Below, one piece after another: positions 35,665 to 48,500 of a stretch of DNA of 64,000 nt (its first letter is position 1; every line of letters begins with the position of its first letter). The translations under genes were made by a program, and so were the position numbers. A model generated the notes under the pieces. That model made no database searches. It was not told the DNA's origin and was given only the letters and a program-made list of their open reading frames with translations. This DNA is from Syngnathus acus (Eukaryota; Chordata; Actinopteri; Syngnathiformes; Syngnathidae), in assembly GCF_901709675.1 (NCBI RefSeq), contig NC_051100.1, forward strand, positions 4,838,001 through 4,902,000, given 5' to 3'.

Positions 35665-36737
35665 ATTTACGAGGCACCACCTGCAACACTGGCAGCTCCA
35701 AGACTCTTTAATTCCAGGACAAGACAAGGAGCAGCGAGTCAGCCCCGGAGTAAATCCAACAAGAGGCTGAACAGGACTTGGCGGCGGGAAGGGATCTTGA
35801 GAGGGGGAAAAAAAAAAAAAAGGGACGGGGGAATTCAATCGAAACGATGGACTCCGTTCGCCGGGCTTCGTCAATGCTGTGACAGCAAAATGAATTTGGG
35901 AGCAATTGTTTGCATTACTGCCCACAGACACGGGGCGCCGAGAGGCACCATCTGTCACCGCAGAGCCCTGTCGCTCCTCCGGGGGGCGACGCGGAGGCTA
36001 AGCTGCTGTGTTAGTAGCTCCTATGGATGAAATCAAAATCGTAAACATGGCATTGCGGTACAAATACGCGTCATCACGCTGTTGCATGAGTACGGCTTTT
36101 TTAAAAAAAAATTTTATCTCGTATTGCTTTAGTTGGCTTTCTCTTCCGAGCACGCTGTTGCCTGTCTTTGTAAAGGCCACGCTTAGAAAATGGTTCCCTC
36201 TAATAACAGCACACGGAGAAAAGACACCAAAGTAGGACACAATGGAAGGTTACAATTACTTTAAATTTGAATAAATGTCATGGCAACAGTTATTGTCGCT
36301 TTTATTGCGACTTGTACGACAATCACGACTATGACTATCTATTATTCTACTAATAAACTGCTACTATTGCCTGTTCTCGCTACTACGACCATGACAATTC
36401 TAGTTCTAAGTCAATAGAGACATTTATTAAGTCTTAGCTTCCTTTCAGTGTTTTGGAGTTTGGCGCAAATGACTGTGGCACGGTCACCCCCGCTGACGGT
36501 GGTTGAGGAGCCTCTAAAGCTGAAAAAGGTCCTCCATCATGCGCCGACCTTCTTCCAGCCGGCTCCGAGTGCGTTCCATTTCCCCGCTCTTACAGCGACT
36601 TGCGTCGCTGCTACTTTGAAGGTCTCTCTATTCATAGCGAGCCACATAAAGGAAATAGAAGTACGGTGGAGGGCAGTCCTTACAATAGTTTATTTTTTGG
36701 TGAATTTTTGATAAATGCATTTATTTTATGATTACAA

Positions 36738-36797
36738 TAGGGCCACTCAAAATGTGATGCAATTGATCCCTGGGCCAAAATTTGGACACCTTTGCTC
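36738..36797 (-). mobile_element. End of another hAT-like DNA element
   Basis: The reverse complement reads gcaaaggtgtccaaattttg, then gcccagggatc..., resembling the terminus of fish hAT-type repeats that start C-A-G-G/A-GGTGTCCAAA followed by TTTGGCCCAGGG. Only one end is recognisable. Family assignment is from memory of such repeats. Confidence 0.4.
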
Positions 36798-37254
36798 TAA
36801 TAGGCCCACGTTACGCAGCTAGTGACCCGGGGCCATGTGAATGATTCATCGGTTTTCCCCGAAACACAACAGGCAGGTGCATCGACTCACACAATAACAT
36901 CACCTGCCGAGGAACAAGAGACACACGCGTGGCGCTTTTCTTTGAGGCTTTTTGCAACTGGCGTGCTTTGCTTCGTCCATTCAGGAATGCTCGCGTCGAT
37001 AAGCGGCGGGAAAACTTAAGCTGTGTATTGTGTTCCGAGCGGATTATTCTCCAACAACACGAGTGTCACGGTACCTGCGCGCCGTCCCCGCAGATGCGCA
37101 AATCCCCGCCGCGAGCACGTCCAACAAATGAGGTCTAGGACTGCAACCACAATGCACTTGCAGTGTTGCCGTTTTATTTCGACATTGTCAACCAAATCCG
37201 GTCTCATTACTACCACTACTTTTACTGTTACTATTTCTTTACATTTTTATTTGG

Positions 37255-37386
<132 letters not shown>

Positions 37387-39442
37387 TATAATTACTGCTA
37401 TTATTAGTTTGACTGCTTGTGGCATTATTACAAAAAAATATCTCCAGTCTTTTTTTTTTTTTCTACTAATGACATTACTTTCATCAATCCTACTGAATTC
37501 AGGCACGCACATAAATATCGCGTTGATGTCTTCTTATTCTGTGTAAAGCTACACGATGTCCATCTGCTGTTTACGTTCCAGGGTGCCGCTAAGCTACTTG
37601 CTAGCTAGCTTATAAACTTTAACCATGCTAACGCCTTCTAGAGCTGCTAGACCAACACATATTCCATTCCACTCGGGTACAAACGCCCTCTAAAGCCACT
37701 TTGGATTTGAATAATGTATCCGGCTGAAATGTAGCCTAAACCAAAAGAGAGCGCCATTATCCTCCGCATTGGTCCCACCAGAGCCTTTGGTAGCGAGTTC
37801 AGTCATTAGACGAGGGTAATTTCCTGGTCATCATGACCCACAGTGTCTTACACGTGACGACATGTATCTCATAGATGAGCTCGTAAAGCCGGGGCCTCCC
37901 GTACTTAGCTTTTTGAAATTAAAAGCATACGACCGCAGTCCCACGCTGGACATAATCTCGTATTACCGTTTGTATTCCCATTGTGCGCAAAAGGGCCTCA
38001 GGAGACTTACAATTGGGTTATGGTAAAACGAATAAATATATTATAAATCCATCCCTAGTGCCTAATGCGGTACTTTCATATTCAAAATCATGGCTACGGC
38101 TGCGCTGAGAGCAGAAAATGCGATTCCGAGCAGTTTGCATTCAAATAGTGGAGTATAATAAATTCACAGTGATTAACTACAACTTCCTGGTCAAGAACCA
38201 GAGAGAGTGTGACTGATGACACATGTCCTGTTATCTTTTTTGGCTTCCGCCTAGCAACGCCCCGGCAGGCCACGCAACCAAGATGAGACGCATTTCCAAA
38301 TTGAATGGTTGCCCCGCACGGCTTTCCGCCATCCTCCTTTCAATTCAACTCTGCGGTCTCCATCTTTTCACTAAAAACATCTCCCTGCGTCATGCACAGC
38401 AGCTGTCCCCAAAGTTATTTGGTTGCGCCGCCGACCGCTTTCATTTCAGGTAATTTGGACAGATGGCGAAGAAAGAAATAACAAATGATTAAACCAAAAG
38501 GCCACATAAATTAGCACGGCTCCAATTGTGATCTACACGACAAGGGGAGAGCCGGTTCTCTGCCTGGACTTCTGACAAGCTTTGTTTTTTGTGTTGTTGT
38601 TTCGTTTTTGTATCACTAACAATCCTGCAGGAAATTAACACCCCGAGCTAATCCGTAGCGGAAAGGATGAAAAACGCAGAGACAATAAAACTAAAAGAGG
38701 AAGCCATCGATAGCGATCATCAAAGCGTGGGCGCGTCGTTTCTGGACGGGGGGGGTGAGCAAGCTTTTTTTTCTTTTTTTTGTCCAGTTCTATTTTTACC
38801 TCCGATTGTGCTTACAGCGTGGCCTTTTCTTATTGGTTCTAAAAGTACAAAGAGAAACACGTATAGAGCTAAAGTTCCACCAAATCGACAAGCTAAAAAA
38901 AAACCGAAGAAAAGACGACTTGAACACACAAGCTATTATGTAGCAATTATTCATGCTTGGCTGCAATCTCATCTGGATGGAGCCGACATATATTAGAATA
39001 GAAAGACTTCAAAGGGTGTTGCGTTAATTGTGCAAATCCCAAAGGGGGGGGTCTCAAATGATTTGCGCTGCACCGATAGAGACATCCTTTTCCTTTTGAT
39101 GCATACAGATGCAGGCGAAGGGAGGTGAGGTCATTTAGGAGCCGCTTCCCTCAGGGTCTGCAAGGGGGCGGGGCCTAAAAGGTCCTGTTCACGATCAAGC
39201 GTCTGATGATTAAGAACTTGATGATGAGCGCGGGGAGCGAGGGCCGCACGCTGTACGCGCAGATATCTCACCTCCTTTCTTCAGCCGTCCATGCCGGCGG
39301 CGTATAGTGACAAGGAACGACAACGAAACGGCGGCAAGAACAATGAAAGACTTTGAAATGCACAAGGTGCGCAGCGAATTCACCCCGTTGGGATTCGTAC
39401 AACAGTACGAGTCATGGCGCGCACGTGCTAAGCCGGTCAATT

Positions 39443-40690
39443 GAGCGCTCACTATTTGGCAAGCTACCAGTAAAAATGCCTTTGGTCTGCTAGCTAAAAT
39501 GTTATTGTAAAGCGCAAGACAATATATCATAAGTAGGTAGTATACCATTTACAACGAGGGGTTGAATGTGGGCTCATTATTTAGCAGGCTTGCTGGCCTT
39601 ATTGATATTTATTACATCGTTAATTTACGCTATTGCTATTTGGCAAGCTCAAGCTAGCATTAAAAAATTCTTTCTGCCATCTGCAGGGATATCATAAGTG
39701 AGATGTTAATATTTCTCAAGTAGGTAATACACATTTACAACTAGCATGTCGAGTTTAATGGGTGGGCTCACTATTTTGCAACCAGGAGGTCACACTCGCT
39801 GTTCTCTAACACGATGGAAAAAAAATGAGGCCGTTGCCAAAACTGTCCGTAAACAACGATATTATGTAAATTAGTTTTGTCTTTCAATGAGTTATGTGAT
39901 TAAAGTAATAACACTTTTTTTTAATGACCCAAAACATATCAACTAACAACTCATTTAAATATTTGCTTTTCTGATTATTCTTTTTTTTTTGGGGAGCGGG
40001 GGTGTCTTGTCGTGTTTTAATGAGGCAGTGTAATGAGTGATTCCAACACCTGGGCAGTAAATAATGCGTAACAATAGCAAGTTAATTGCATCATAACAGT
40101 AAAGTTCTGAACAATTAGTGTATTTATTACCCATGTGTTGTGTTAATTAAACAAGAAAATCAAATGAGTGACTAAGACTGGCATGCATCCAAACCAAACA
40201 TTTTGCTTGCTATGATTTTTTTATGACTCGCTGCATGCTTGCCACAAACTTTTATTGAGGTCAAGTTATATCCGGGAAGCTAATAATGTCATGACTTCCA
40301 CGTGCATGTAACCCTAACCAAACATGTTTACTAGCACTATATGAGAAGTGAGATTTATAACACATTTATTAATGCTTTTGACAATGATTTACACAACTAC
40401 AAACAGCAAGAGCGACCTTCCGCTCGCCAAATTGTGAGCCCACATTCAACTTAACTGTTTTTCCTCGTCGCTAGTAGCTATTTATTCAATCATGATGTCA
40501 TTGATCGTACTTAAGAAGGTAGAAGTTAGTCTGTGCTTGTCAAATGGTGAGCTCGCATGCTGGTTAGCTGTGAGAAGTCTCAGTTTGGCAGCACTAACAT
40601 TTAGTTGCGCTCATTACTGTAAGCATCATTCATTACTGTAACATTTTAAGTGTACATGATACCCCCCGCTTGCCAGATAAGGAGCCCTAC
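39443..40690. repeat. Cluster of decayed roughly 120-bp repeats in both orientations
   Basis: A motif of the form GTTGAATGTGGGCTCA-YTATTTGGCAAGC recurs. On the plus strand it is found at 39443-39465, 39561-39590, 39635-39655 and 39752-39780. In reverse it is found at 40422-40450, 40536-40558 and 40668-40690. Between them, a second pair (aaaccaaacattttgcttgc at about 40191, and aaccaaacatgtttactagc at about 40316) repeats about 125 bases apart, and taggtagtataccatttaca / taggtaatacacatttaca are repeated in the first half. The region looks like an old tandem array or a fold-back element with plus copies left and minus copies right. No repeat family was recognised. Confidence 0.5.
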
Positions 40691-43600
40691 TTTAGCTCCA
40701 CTGATTTGCTTCGATGCTCATTGTAAATTGTGTAAAGTGCTACATTATCGTCAATATGGACTATTTTTAGCAACACGAGGGTGACAGCAAACGACTCCAC
40801 AAACACACAAAACCCTTCCGACAACACACCAACGGTCTCGCAATAAAAGAAAATCCACAAACCCGTCAACCGGAAAGCATCTCGAGACCTTTGAGGTCGT
40901 TTTTCCGAGAGCTTCCTTCCAACGAGACCCGGCGTTCTGATAATGCAGATCACAGAGCTTGGCAAGCGAGACACGGCTGGGAACCAAAGCTATTGGACGT
41001 GTCCGTACGTAAGCCAAACAATCGCTTTTACAAATGACGCCAAAGATCCGTAACTGTTGCTAAAGATAACGTGATAAATGAGGGTCATTTCAAAATGGAA
41101 CTCCTTTCCTCACTTTCAACAGTAATTGTTCGCCGCTTTGAGAACCGCTTTAACGCTGTTCTCCAATCAACTCCCCAGACAAAAGCAATCGAGATTATTT
41201 TCTTTCTGTGGAAATGAAGGCAAAAACAAACCCAAAAAGATGGTGGCCTTGAAAGTGCCACGTTGGCCATCATCAGTCATCTCGGGGGGGTTAGGAATTC
41301 CCAACAGCCCCCAGCGAGTGGCAACTTTTGACTTTCAGGCTGATGTGTTTATTTTCTCGTCCCCTGCGGGATCACGGGAGCGCTGATTACCGCTCGCGTT
41401 CTTCTATGCTCATGACAAAAAGCTCTATTGTCGTTCCTAAGATTCCAAATAAGATCTCCAAACAAATAGCAAACATCAACCCGCCTCCCATGTTTTTGTT
41501 TTTCGGGACACGGGAAACCAAACGTGGGAGACGTCATTGTATATCGTGGATCTGTGATAAACCAAATGAACTTAATTCCTCCTTCCAATAAGCAAATCTG
41601 GTGCTTAATTACCGCAAAATGAAAGCACCCAGTCTACATTTAAATGTCCAAGAATCTGAAGAGCCCATGTTAAGTTCCACAAGACCTCCGGCTTTGTGTA
41701 AATACTGTCCAAGCCGCCGTCCTCCGAGTCAGCGCCTTTTAAGTAGCAATTATTGTGCTTTTTGAAGCCCAGCTAATATTCGGCCACAGTTGTTAACCTC
41801 ATTGCAACAGCCGCCGGGCCGTTTGCCTTTTGCGGCGCCCCGGCTTTAGCTGACTTTGATCTCCTTCGGTATCCCTTTTGCTTTCGGAGGGAAAAAAATA
41901 AAGCAGCTAATGTGCCCGGGACTCAGGCTGCATTGTAAGCAGGTTTGATGCTTTGCATTGATGGGTAGATAATCAAATGTCGGTCACACAGGGGTTAAGA
42001 AATAGATTGTCGGTGGCCTGGCGGATGTCCTTTAGGGTTGTGATTTACATTACAGATCAAGCAGTCATTTGGGATGGGCGATTATCCTGCTTATCATTAG
42101 TCTCCTATTTTCTCTTAATCACGGCCATCTTGGTGCTGGTGTTTTATTTTCTGTCGCCATTCCACACAGGTTGTTTCAGCACATAGAAGGTAAGGGGAGG
42201 GGGTGGGGTGCATTATCCAAATGACAAACAATCCAGTGAAGAGCTTGATTTGACATCGACTGATTAGACCGCTCTCGGACGTTCCCGGTTTGCTCCTCAA
42301 GGGCGCCAACGAGACACGCCGCCACCGCTGCACAATGAGCGCCGGGAAATAGGCCGCCCACTCGTGGCCTGTCATCACTTCGAGAAAAACAAAACATCTC
42401 TCTTGTGTTTCTTCACACTATTAAGCAAGGCATTGATTGGCCTAATGATATCATTTACATATGTGGCACAACGGGGAGCTTGGAGACTGGAGTGCAGAAA
42501 AAGACTTTTTCTTTTTTCTTTCTTTTTTTAACCGCCCACCCCAAGCAGTGGGAATTCTGTTAAAACTCTTTATATACTGCGTAATGTTTACTTCTATCAC
42601 TTCCTTGACACCGATTACTACTTTACTATCACCCATCCTTCAAGCATTGGTGACATGATTTTGCTCTGAAATAGCCAGGCATTCACTGTACATTGACTTT
42701 TCACAATTTTTCAGAACGCCAAGCAGTGCTTGCCCACGTTTATGAAGTAATGGGGACAAGCTCGACCCCTGTATGATTCTCTCTGCTTGTGCGTCTTCAG
42801 ATAAACTCACTCGAGGGACGAGGCCTTGTTCGGGTGATGAATAATTAGGCCTTTGTCATCTAACACAAAAAAATGCAGTTTGGAGCAGGGCCACGACATC
42901 TTCTCACTGAATGTCTGACATATGCGAGGAAAGACAAGAACTAGGAAGACTATTAACAGTAAGGAAGCAACCTGGAATTCAGACACAGATGCGCAACTAT
43001 ACAAAAATAGTACAGTAGCTACCAGGTAAGCTAATCGTTAGCTTAGCTTCTTCCGCTACTCCACTTAACTTTCTTGATGAAATGTAACACACAGCCATCT
43101 TCCCTCAGATTTTCAAAAGCGGTCAAGATGTTTGAAATTGCTTTGGTATATGTAGTTGGCAGGCTGCTGCAGTCTCCATTAAATCCAGCCTGACCTCCAC
43201 AACGACCTCCTGCAGGCTTAGAGGGTGGGATAGTAAACATAGAGAACTTTCAAAGAGAAGTTTTACCTCAGAGAGTTAACGCAACAAGTCATCTCCGGAA
43301 ATTTCCAAATTCTCACGCCACGCTCGACGTTCCGATCGACCAATTAGTCTTCCAGTTCATGGAAAGATAGTCGAGAGGCGAATCGCTAACGAAAGCGCTC
43401 TTTTTAGCCCGCCCGACCCTCGCAGAAGATGATGTTTGGTGACCTTGTCACTCCCGTAATGATCGCGGGGAATGAGGGGCGACGAGAATAACAGCCCTTC
43501 TGGGCAGGGGGAGAACTTGGACGGCATGTGTCGATACTTGGGAGGGGCAGGGGGGCAGTGGATATGAAAGTCTTTATGCAGCAGCAGCCGTCTACTCGGG

Positions 43601-43813
43601 TAAGCCGCGGTCGCTTGGATGAAAGGATGAGCGGAGCACGGAGGAGACTTTCCATGTGATGATTGCGCCGCGTATCTGGCCGCCGTCCTGCAGTGACTCG
43701 AGTGTACGCCAGTTGACTGATGCTGTTTGTGAACTCTTTCTCGAGGCTTTTTTAAAAAAAAATAAAAAAACTTTTTCAACCAGATGAGTAAAGCGCCACC
43801 GCTTTACATCTTT

Positions 43814-43838
43814 CTATCCATCCATTTCCAATATAGCG
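43814..43838 (-). mobile_element. Very short SINE tail remnant, minus strand
   Basis: ctatccatccatttccaata plus tagcg resembles the reverse complement of the SINE tail (..ata.ggaaatggatggat). At about 25 bases it could also be a chance or microsatellite-derived match. Confidence 0.35.
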
Positions 43839-44566
43839 TGCGGGGAAAAATAATCAAAATGTGTCGCCTTTGCAGTTTTCAAATTGTTCTACTACATCGC
43901 AAAAATATCTTCTTCCATTGGCTTAACTGAAGTTAAACTTATGCTTGAGGTGACTCGTTGATCTGACTGTTGCCCGCTACTAATTGACATGAATGTATGA
44001 ATGAATGAATTGGCCTCAGCTGCACCTAGATCATTTTTTTTGTGAGTCATAGACTCTTCCCTCAGCTCACTCCACACACCACGCTGATTCTCTTCCCAGC
44101 GGGTTTTTTCTCCCCAACTTAATTTTCTCGTTCAGCTTCCTCAACTCATTCCCGCAGGCTCATTGCTCCCTTCTGAGACAATATGGCTTCTCTTTGGCTT
44201 TCTTTTTGGCGGCACAACTGCTGTTATATTCGTTGATATGTTTTGCAGGTGCAAAGACTTTTCTCTAAATAGAAGTGGACATAGTTCATTACGCTTCAGA
44301 GTACGATCGGAACTCCCGCAGAGACCCCCTCGCGACACGCAGCTTGTGTTTCTCAAACATACAGACATCATGTGCGTCCCTAGAAATTCTAAACAAAACA
44401 GTTGCCAGCGGTCTAAAAAAAAAAAAAAGTACCCGATTTGGTCGAATAATAAAATTGCAGGACTGTTTTCACCCTCTTCTTGCTCCTCTGTCTTATCTCT
44501 TCCAAATGAACCATTAGTCACCCCGCCTACTCTACTGCGGGGTGTGCCAATGCAAATCCAGCTTTT

Positions 44567-44580
44567 GTTACCATAACAAC
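44567..44580. promoter_or_regulatory. RFX X-box-like motif in intron 2
   Basis: GTTACCATAACAAC fits the 14-base RFX consensus (GTTGCCATGGCAAC) at most positions, with a two-base spacer. Confidence 0.33.
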
Positions 44581-45476
44581 TTGGAGCGGAGCTACAGAGA
44601 GCCAATTTGTGCTCAAGCCTCGAATCTGAGGGCAAGACACGACACATTTCACAGTTCAAATTTTGATTGCTCTTCCACTCACCAAATCACACGCAAAACG
44701 GTGGCTGGAAACTTGCATTTTCTGAAACAGGCAGTTCCCCAGAAATTTATTTTCATCCAGATGACTGGACAGGCACTCCAGAGACCCAACAGTTTATATG
44801 CAAGCAATTCCAAAGTTGATTTTCTTCAATGCTTCCCCTTTAAGGCCGGGGATTGACAAGACCCACTCTGTGCACTTCATACACGCAGATAACAAGTTGG
44901 CTACGACATTTAAAGCCTCTGGAGGAAGAGAGAGGAAAAAAAAAGACGACTCTACAGTCAGCTCTACTTAAAACACTTGCTTTCCTTTTTCATGCGCTTT
45001 CTTCAGAGTAGGCCATAGGGTGCTGTTTGGCATCATTAAGTTAAGTAAAGTTTAACTCAAGGGGACTTGTTGTTAGATGTAGGCTGGCTGGAGGTGCTCT
45101 GACTCCCGTTTATCGACGTTGTGCTTCCAACTATCGATGCCGACCGGGGAGCAATGGCCTGTGCGGACCGTCTTCCCCCGGGTGCACTCGGATGACTTCT
45201 TGGCCGCAACAAACTGTAATGGAAGCTTTAATAAACTGAGCCTGGCTGGTCTGAATGAAGAAAAATGGCCGCTCTTTTTCTCCGTGAGTTCATTCGTCGG
45301 CTTCCGTGTGAACGGCATTTACTGTACTTGTCACATATGCTCAGGCGAGAGATGGACGCATCAATGTTGACGTGACAGCTAATCATGCGATACACGGTTA
45401 CGTATTGCTGCAAGTACTGTCGACCTGTTGAGTGTTTACGTAACCGAGGCGGCATCTTGCACATGTTTATGTAAAT

Positions 45477-45735
45477 CAGGGATGTCATTTTTGTTGCGGG
45501 CCGCACCATAGTCATTACGACCGTCAACAAATAACTAAGTTTGAAACTGGAGACGAATAAAAACTGATCAATGGTGACAAAAATCGCTAGCAATATCCGT
45601 ATTTTTTTAAAAGTGAAGACAATTTGTAACTTTAGTATTGGCACATGAAGTTGATGCACAATTTCTCTTCGGGGGCCACATAAAATTATGAGGCGGACCG
45701 TATCTGGCCCCCGGGCCTTGACTTTGACACCTATG
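45477..45735 (+). mobile_element. hAT-like non-autonomous DNA transposon with 8-bp target duplication
   Basis: A 259-base element starting CAGGGATGTCA and ending TGACACCTATG, imperfect terminal inverted repeats of the CAGGGGTGTCA type. The subterminal gcgggccgcaccat and ctggcccccgggccttgact are typical of a widespread fish hAT-like family. The 8-base word ATGTAAAT flanks it on both sides (45469-45476 and 45736-45743), a perfect target-site duplication of hAT length. It has no transposase frame and would depend on an element elsewhere. A second, truncated copy in opposite orientation lies at 59332-59540. It sits in grid1 intron 2. Confidence 0.88.
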
Positions 45736-45744
45736 ATGTAAATA

Positions 45745-45850
45745 GTCACGGGGAATACAACACCAACACGACATCAATAGCAATAACTAGCAAAACAACA
45801 AAACCAGTAAACACGACCTTCACAACGACAGCTACGACCAAAAAGCCGTC
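45745..45850. repeat. ACA/ACN-rich low-complexity tract
   Basis: About 105 bases dominated by ACA, ACG and CAA triplets (aatacaacaccaacacgaca and so on), directly to the right of the hAT-like element's target duplication. Confidence 0.55.
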
Positions 45851-47260
45851 TTTGCGGAATCCCAAACGATCAAACAGTGACGACGCCTAACCTCGGCCGA
45901 GTTAACAATGCGCCCATACTGCTGAGTGAAAGTGAAAGCAAGTGGCTCCTGTGCATGCCAAAGTGCGTTTGCATGTGTAAGACAGATAGTGTGTTGTGTA
46001 ACCGCATATGTCAGCTTGAGTGTGTGTCGATACGAGTTGTGTGGCCGCCTGTCGTCGCGTTCCCCCACCTCTCACCACCCCTGCTAAACTTTTTGTTTCG
46101 CCATCAACAAGACCCTGAATCATTTCGATTTATTTGAATAAAAGCGTTTGACAGCACATGCAGGGCGGCAACACGGGCATTCACTTAGACGGTTGCCATA
46201 TTGGCAACAGTCCCCACATGAACGCGGGAGATATCCGCTCTAATTTTGACAGATCGTGGCCATCTTTTTTTTTTTTGCTCTTTGTGCTTTTGTATTCATA
46301 TTACAGCTAACACGTCTGTTGCAACATCTGCTTCAAGTTTTCCAAACTTGTCACATCATAAATAATTGAAATAGCAACTTCTGGCGGCTCCCTGATACTT
46401 TTCTTCGTTTTTAAAGCTTGTCTAATATCTTATTGTGAAGCGTCGGAAGTGCTTTATTGTTGCCTTTGTTAAGTTCTACCTCGTATGACTCATCATAATG
46501 GTTTCTAGTAAAGAGGTGCGAAACCTTAATTATTCGTGAAATGTGAATCACCTTTTTTGCGGTCCACAAATCCACTCCACAATAATCCCACACAAATTTC
46601 GATTACCATCTCGACAAACAACGATGGCGACGCGTGTGATTCTCACCTTGTTGTGATTTGTTTTGGAAAATATTGCAATTGTGTTTTGCGTCCGTACGTA
46701 TTTGAGTGGTTTTCTGTCTGTGATCTCCTGCCCTCAATTTTCCTTCATAGTGTTGTCTCGATGTCATCCGGTTGCTAAACAAAACGGCATTGCGTTATTC
46801 TTTTAATCCCACCGAAATGCGGGTGATAAGTCAACAACACTTGACAGCCTTTGGGGGAGAAAGACACCAACAGGCGGCCCCACTAAAATGTCACTCAGGC
46901 GGCTAAAGCTTTTTAAGTGTAATTGAGACATGTGGGGAGATCCGCTCGGGGAGAAGGGCAACAATGTTCGGACAGACGCTTGTTTATTGCCTTTCCCAAC
47001 CGAGACTCAACATGACAGATTTCCCAAACAAACCCCCATTTTTTTTTTTTTTTTTTTTAAAATGAGCGGATGAGGCAATGGAATGAACCCTAACCCTTGC
47101 AGGCGATATCTGTTTTGCCCTTTTTTTTTTCCCTCCTGCATGACCACATATTTGGTTTTATTGTAGGCTTGATCTGCTCTTTATCACTTTCTGGTTGGCA
47201 GGCCAAGAAAATGCAGAACGCAAAATGTGGAAATGGATTTCTCATGCGGCAGGTAGTTTA

Positions 47261-47273
47261 GCTAGCTAGCTAG
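47261..47273. repeat. (GCTA)n short repeat
   Basis: GCTAGCTAGCTAG in intron 2, with no other recognisable element around it. Confidence 0.8.
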
Positions 47274-48280
47274 TGACTGAGTATATAAGTTGCATGTTAG
47301 GTGTGATTACTTGGTGTAATACGTTTCTACGTGGTCCGCTTTTTGGCTCTTGACTAGCTGCAGCTACCCAAATCCCCAAATGGATGGTAGTCTAGATGTA
47401 TTAAGCCGTTGGCAGCCTTTGCATATTTTCTTGTCATCAATTTTGGCCAGGTGTCTAATTCTCGGTAATATCGTCCAAGGTTACGCACCAACTACATAAT
47501 TAAGAGGTAGTACATGGACCAAGAAAGAAGGCGCAATTTTTTTTTTTTTTTACCATTTCTGTATTTTATATTACTCACCACATATTGCTTGCGATTGTAT
47601 TTTTTTAGCCTTGGTGGAGATCCGCGCTGAAAACATCACTGCAGTTGAAACAACGTTCCACATTGAGTATTCTCTTCCACGCCGCGGCCACCTTATTCTT
47701 AACTCCCCGGTTTTGTCGCTCGCCTTTCATGCCAATCTCCGAGGATCTTTCCCTTTGCTCCCTCCCTCGTCCCTCCTCCAGCTCTCTGCCTGTCATTCGA
47801 GCCTCGGGGTGCCACTACACCTCCAGTCCTGTCAGAGTGGGTGGGGAGCCCCAGATCAATGTTTCTAATGCACTGCTTTAGCATACAAAGAGAGCGCTTG
47901 ATACAACCCATAGGGAAATCATGTAATGGAGTCTTTATCCTGAAGGCTCCCGCCGCTTGCCTTACCTTCTTTCTTTGCCTATTTATGTATTTATTTCTCT
48001 GCAACCCGTCTTGTGATGAAACACGTCCAGCGTGTTACGTCTCCATTATGCCGTGTCATTGAGCAATGCTCGGCGAAGAGCGCAGGGGTGTCCCACGAAC
48101 ACCTTCCGGTCGATACCTGTCGTATGTTTATTTCCAATCCCGGCAACTCCTCTTGATTCAGCCCAGATGACATTTATCTCACCGCTGACCTTTGCCGCTA
48201 GACGGCCGGCGGATCACATCATTGCGCCTCAAATGCGCGCCAGCGCCATGCTGATAAATGACTTTGACAAAAAGAAGCTG

Positions 48281-48321
48281 TCCTCCTCCTCCTCCTCCTC
48301 CTCCTCCTCCTCCTCCTCCTC
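48281..48321. repeat. (TCC)n trinucleotide repeat
   Basis: About 13 TCC units followed by cgccgccgcc. It gives a poly-Ser stretch in one spurious open frame. Confidence 0.95.
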
Positions 48322-48444
48322 GCCGCCGCCCCGCCGCTTGTTACATAAGGCCAAGTCAAACAAAATGAATGACTTTAGTGACTCTTTGGGGAGACGGACA
48401 TCCTGTGAGGAATAAGACAGGTGAAATTAATCGTAAATGAGCGA

Positions 48445-48500
48445 ACCCCGATCCAGATTTGAACCCAAATGCATGACGCTGACACAAGTGACGCTAAACA
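48445..48500 (-). mobile_element. Possible tRNA-like SINE relic, minus strand
   Basis: On the minus strand the word GGTTCAAATCT resembles a B box (one mismatch), and tttagcgtcacttgtgtcag upstream could be the decayed A-box side. The evidence is thin and no SINE body is visible. Confidence 0.22.

Noticed and set aside
44141-44659. 172-codon minus-strand frame
   Set aside because: No domain, overlaps an opposite frame of 137 codons, and includes a poly-Phe run from an A-tract.
45228-45749. 173-codon minus-strand frame
   Set aside because: Much of it is the hAT-like element 45477-45735 read in one frame; it has no transposase motifs.
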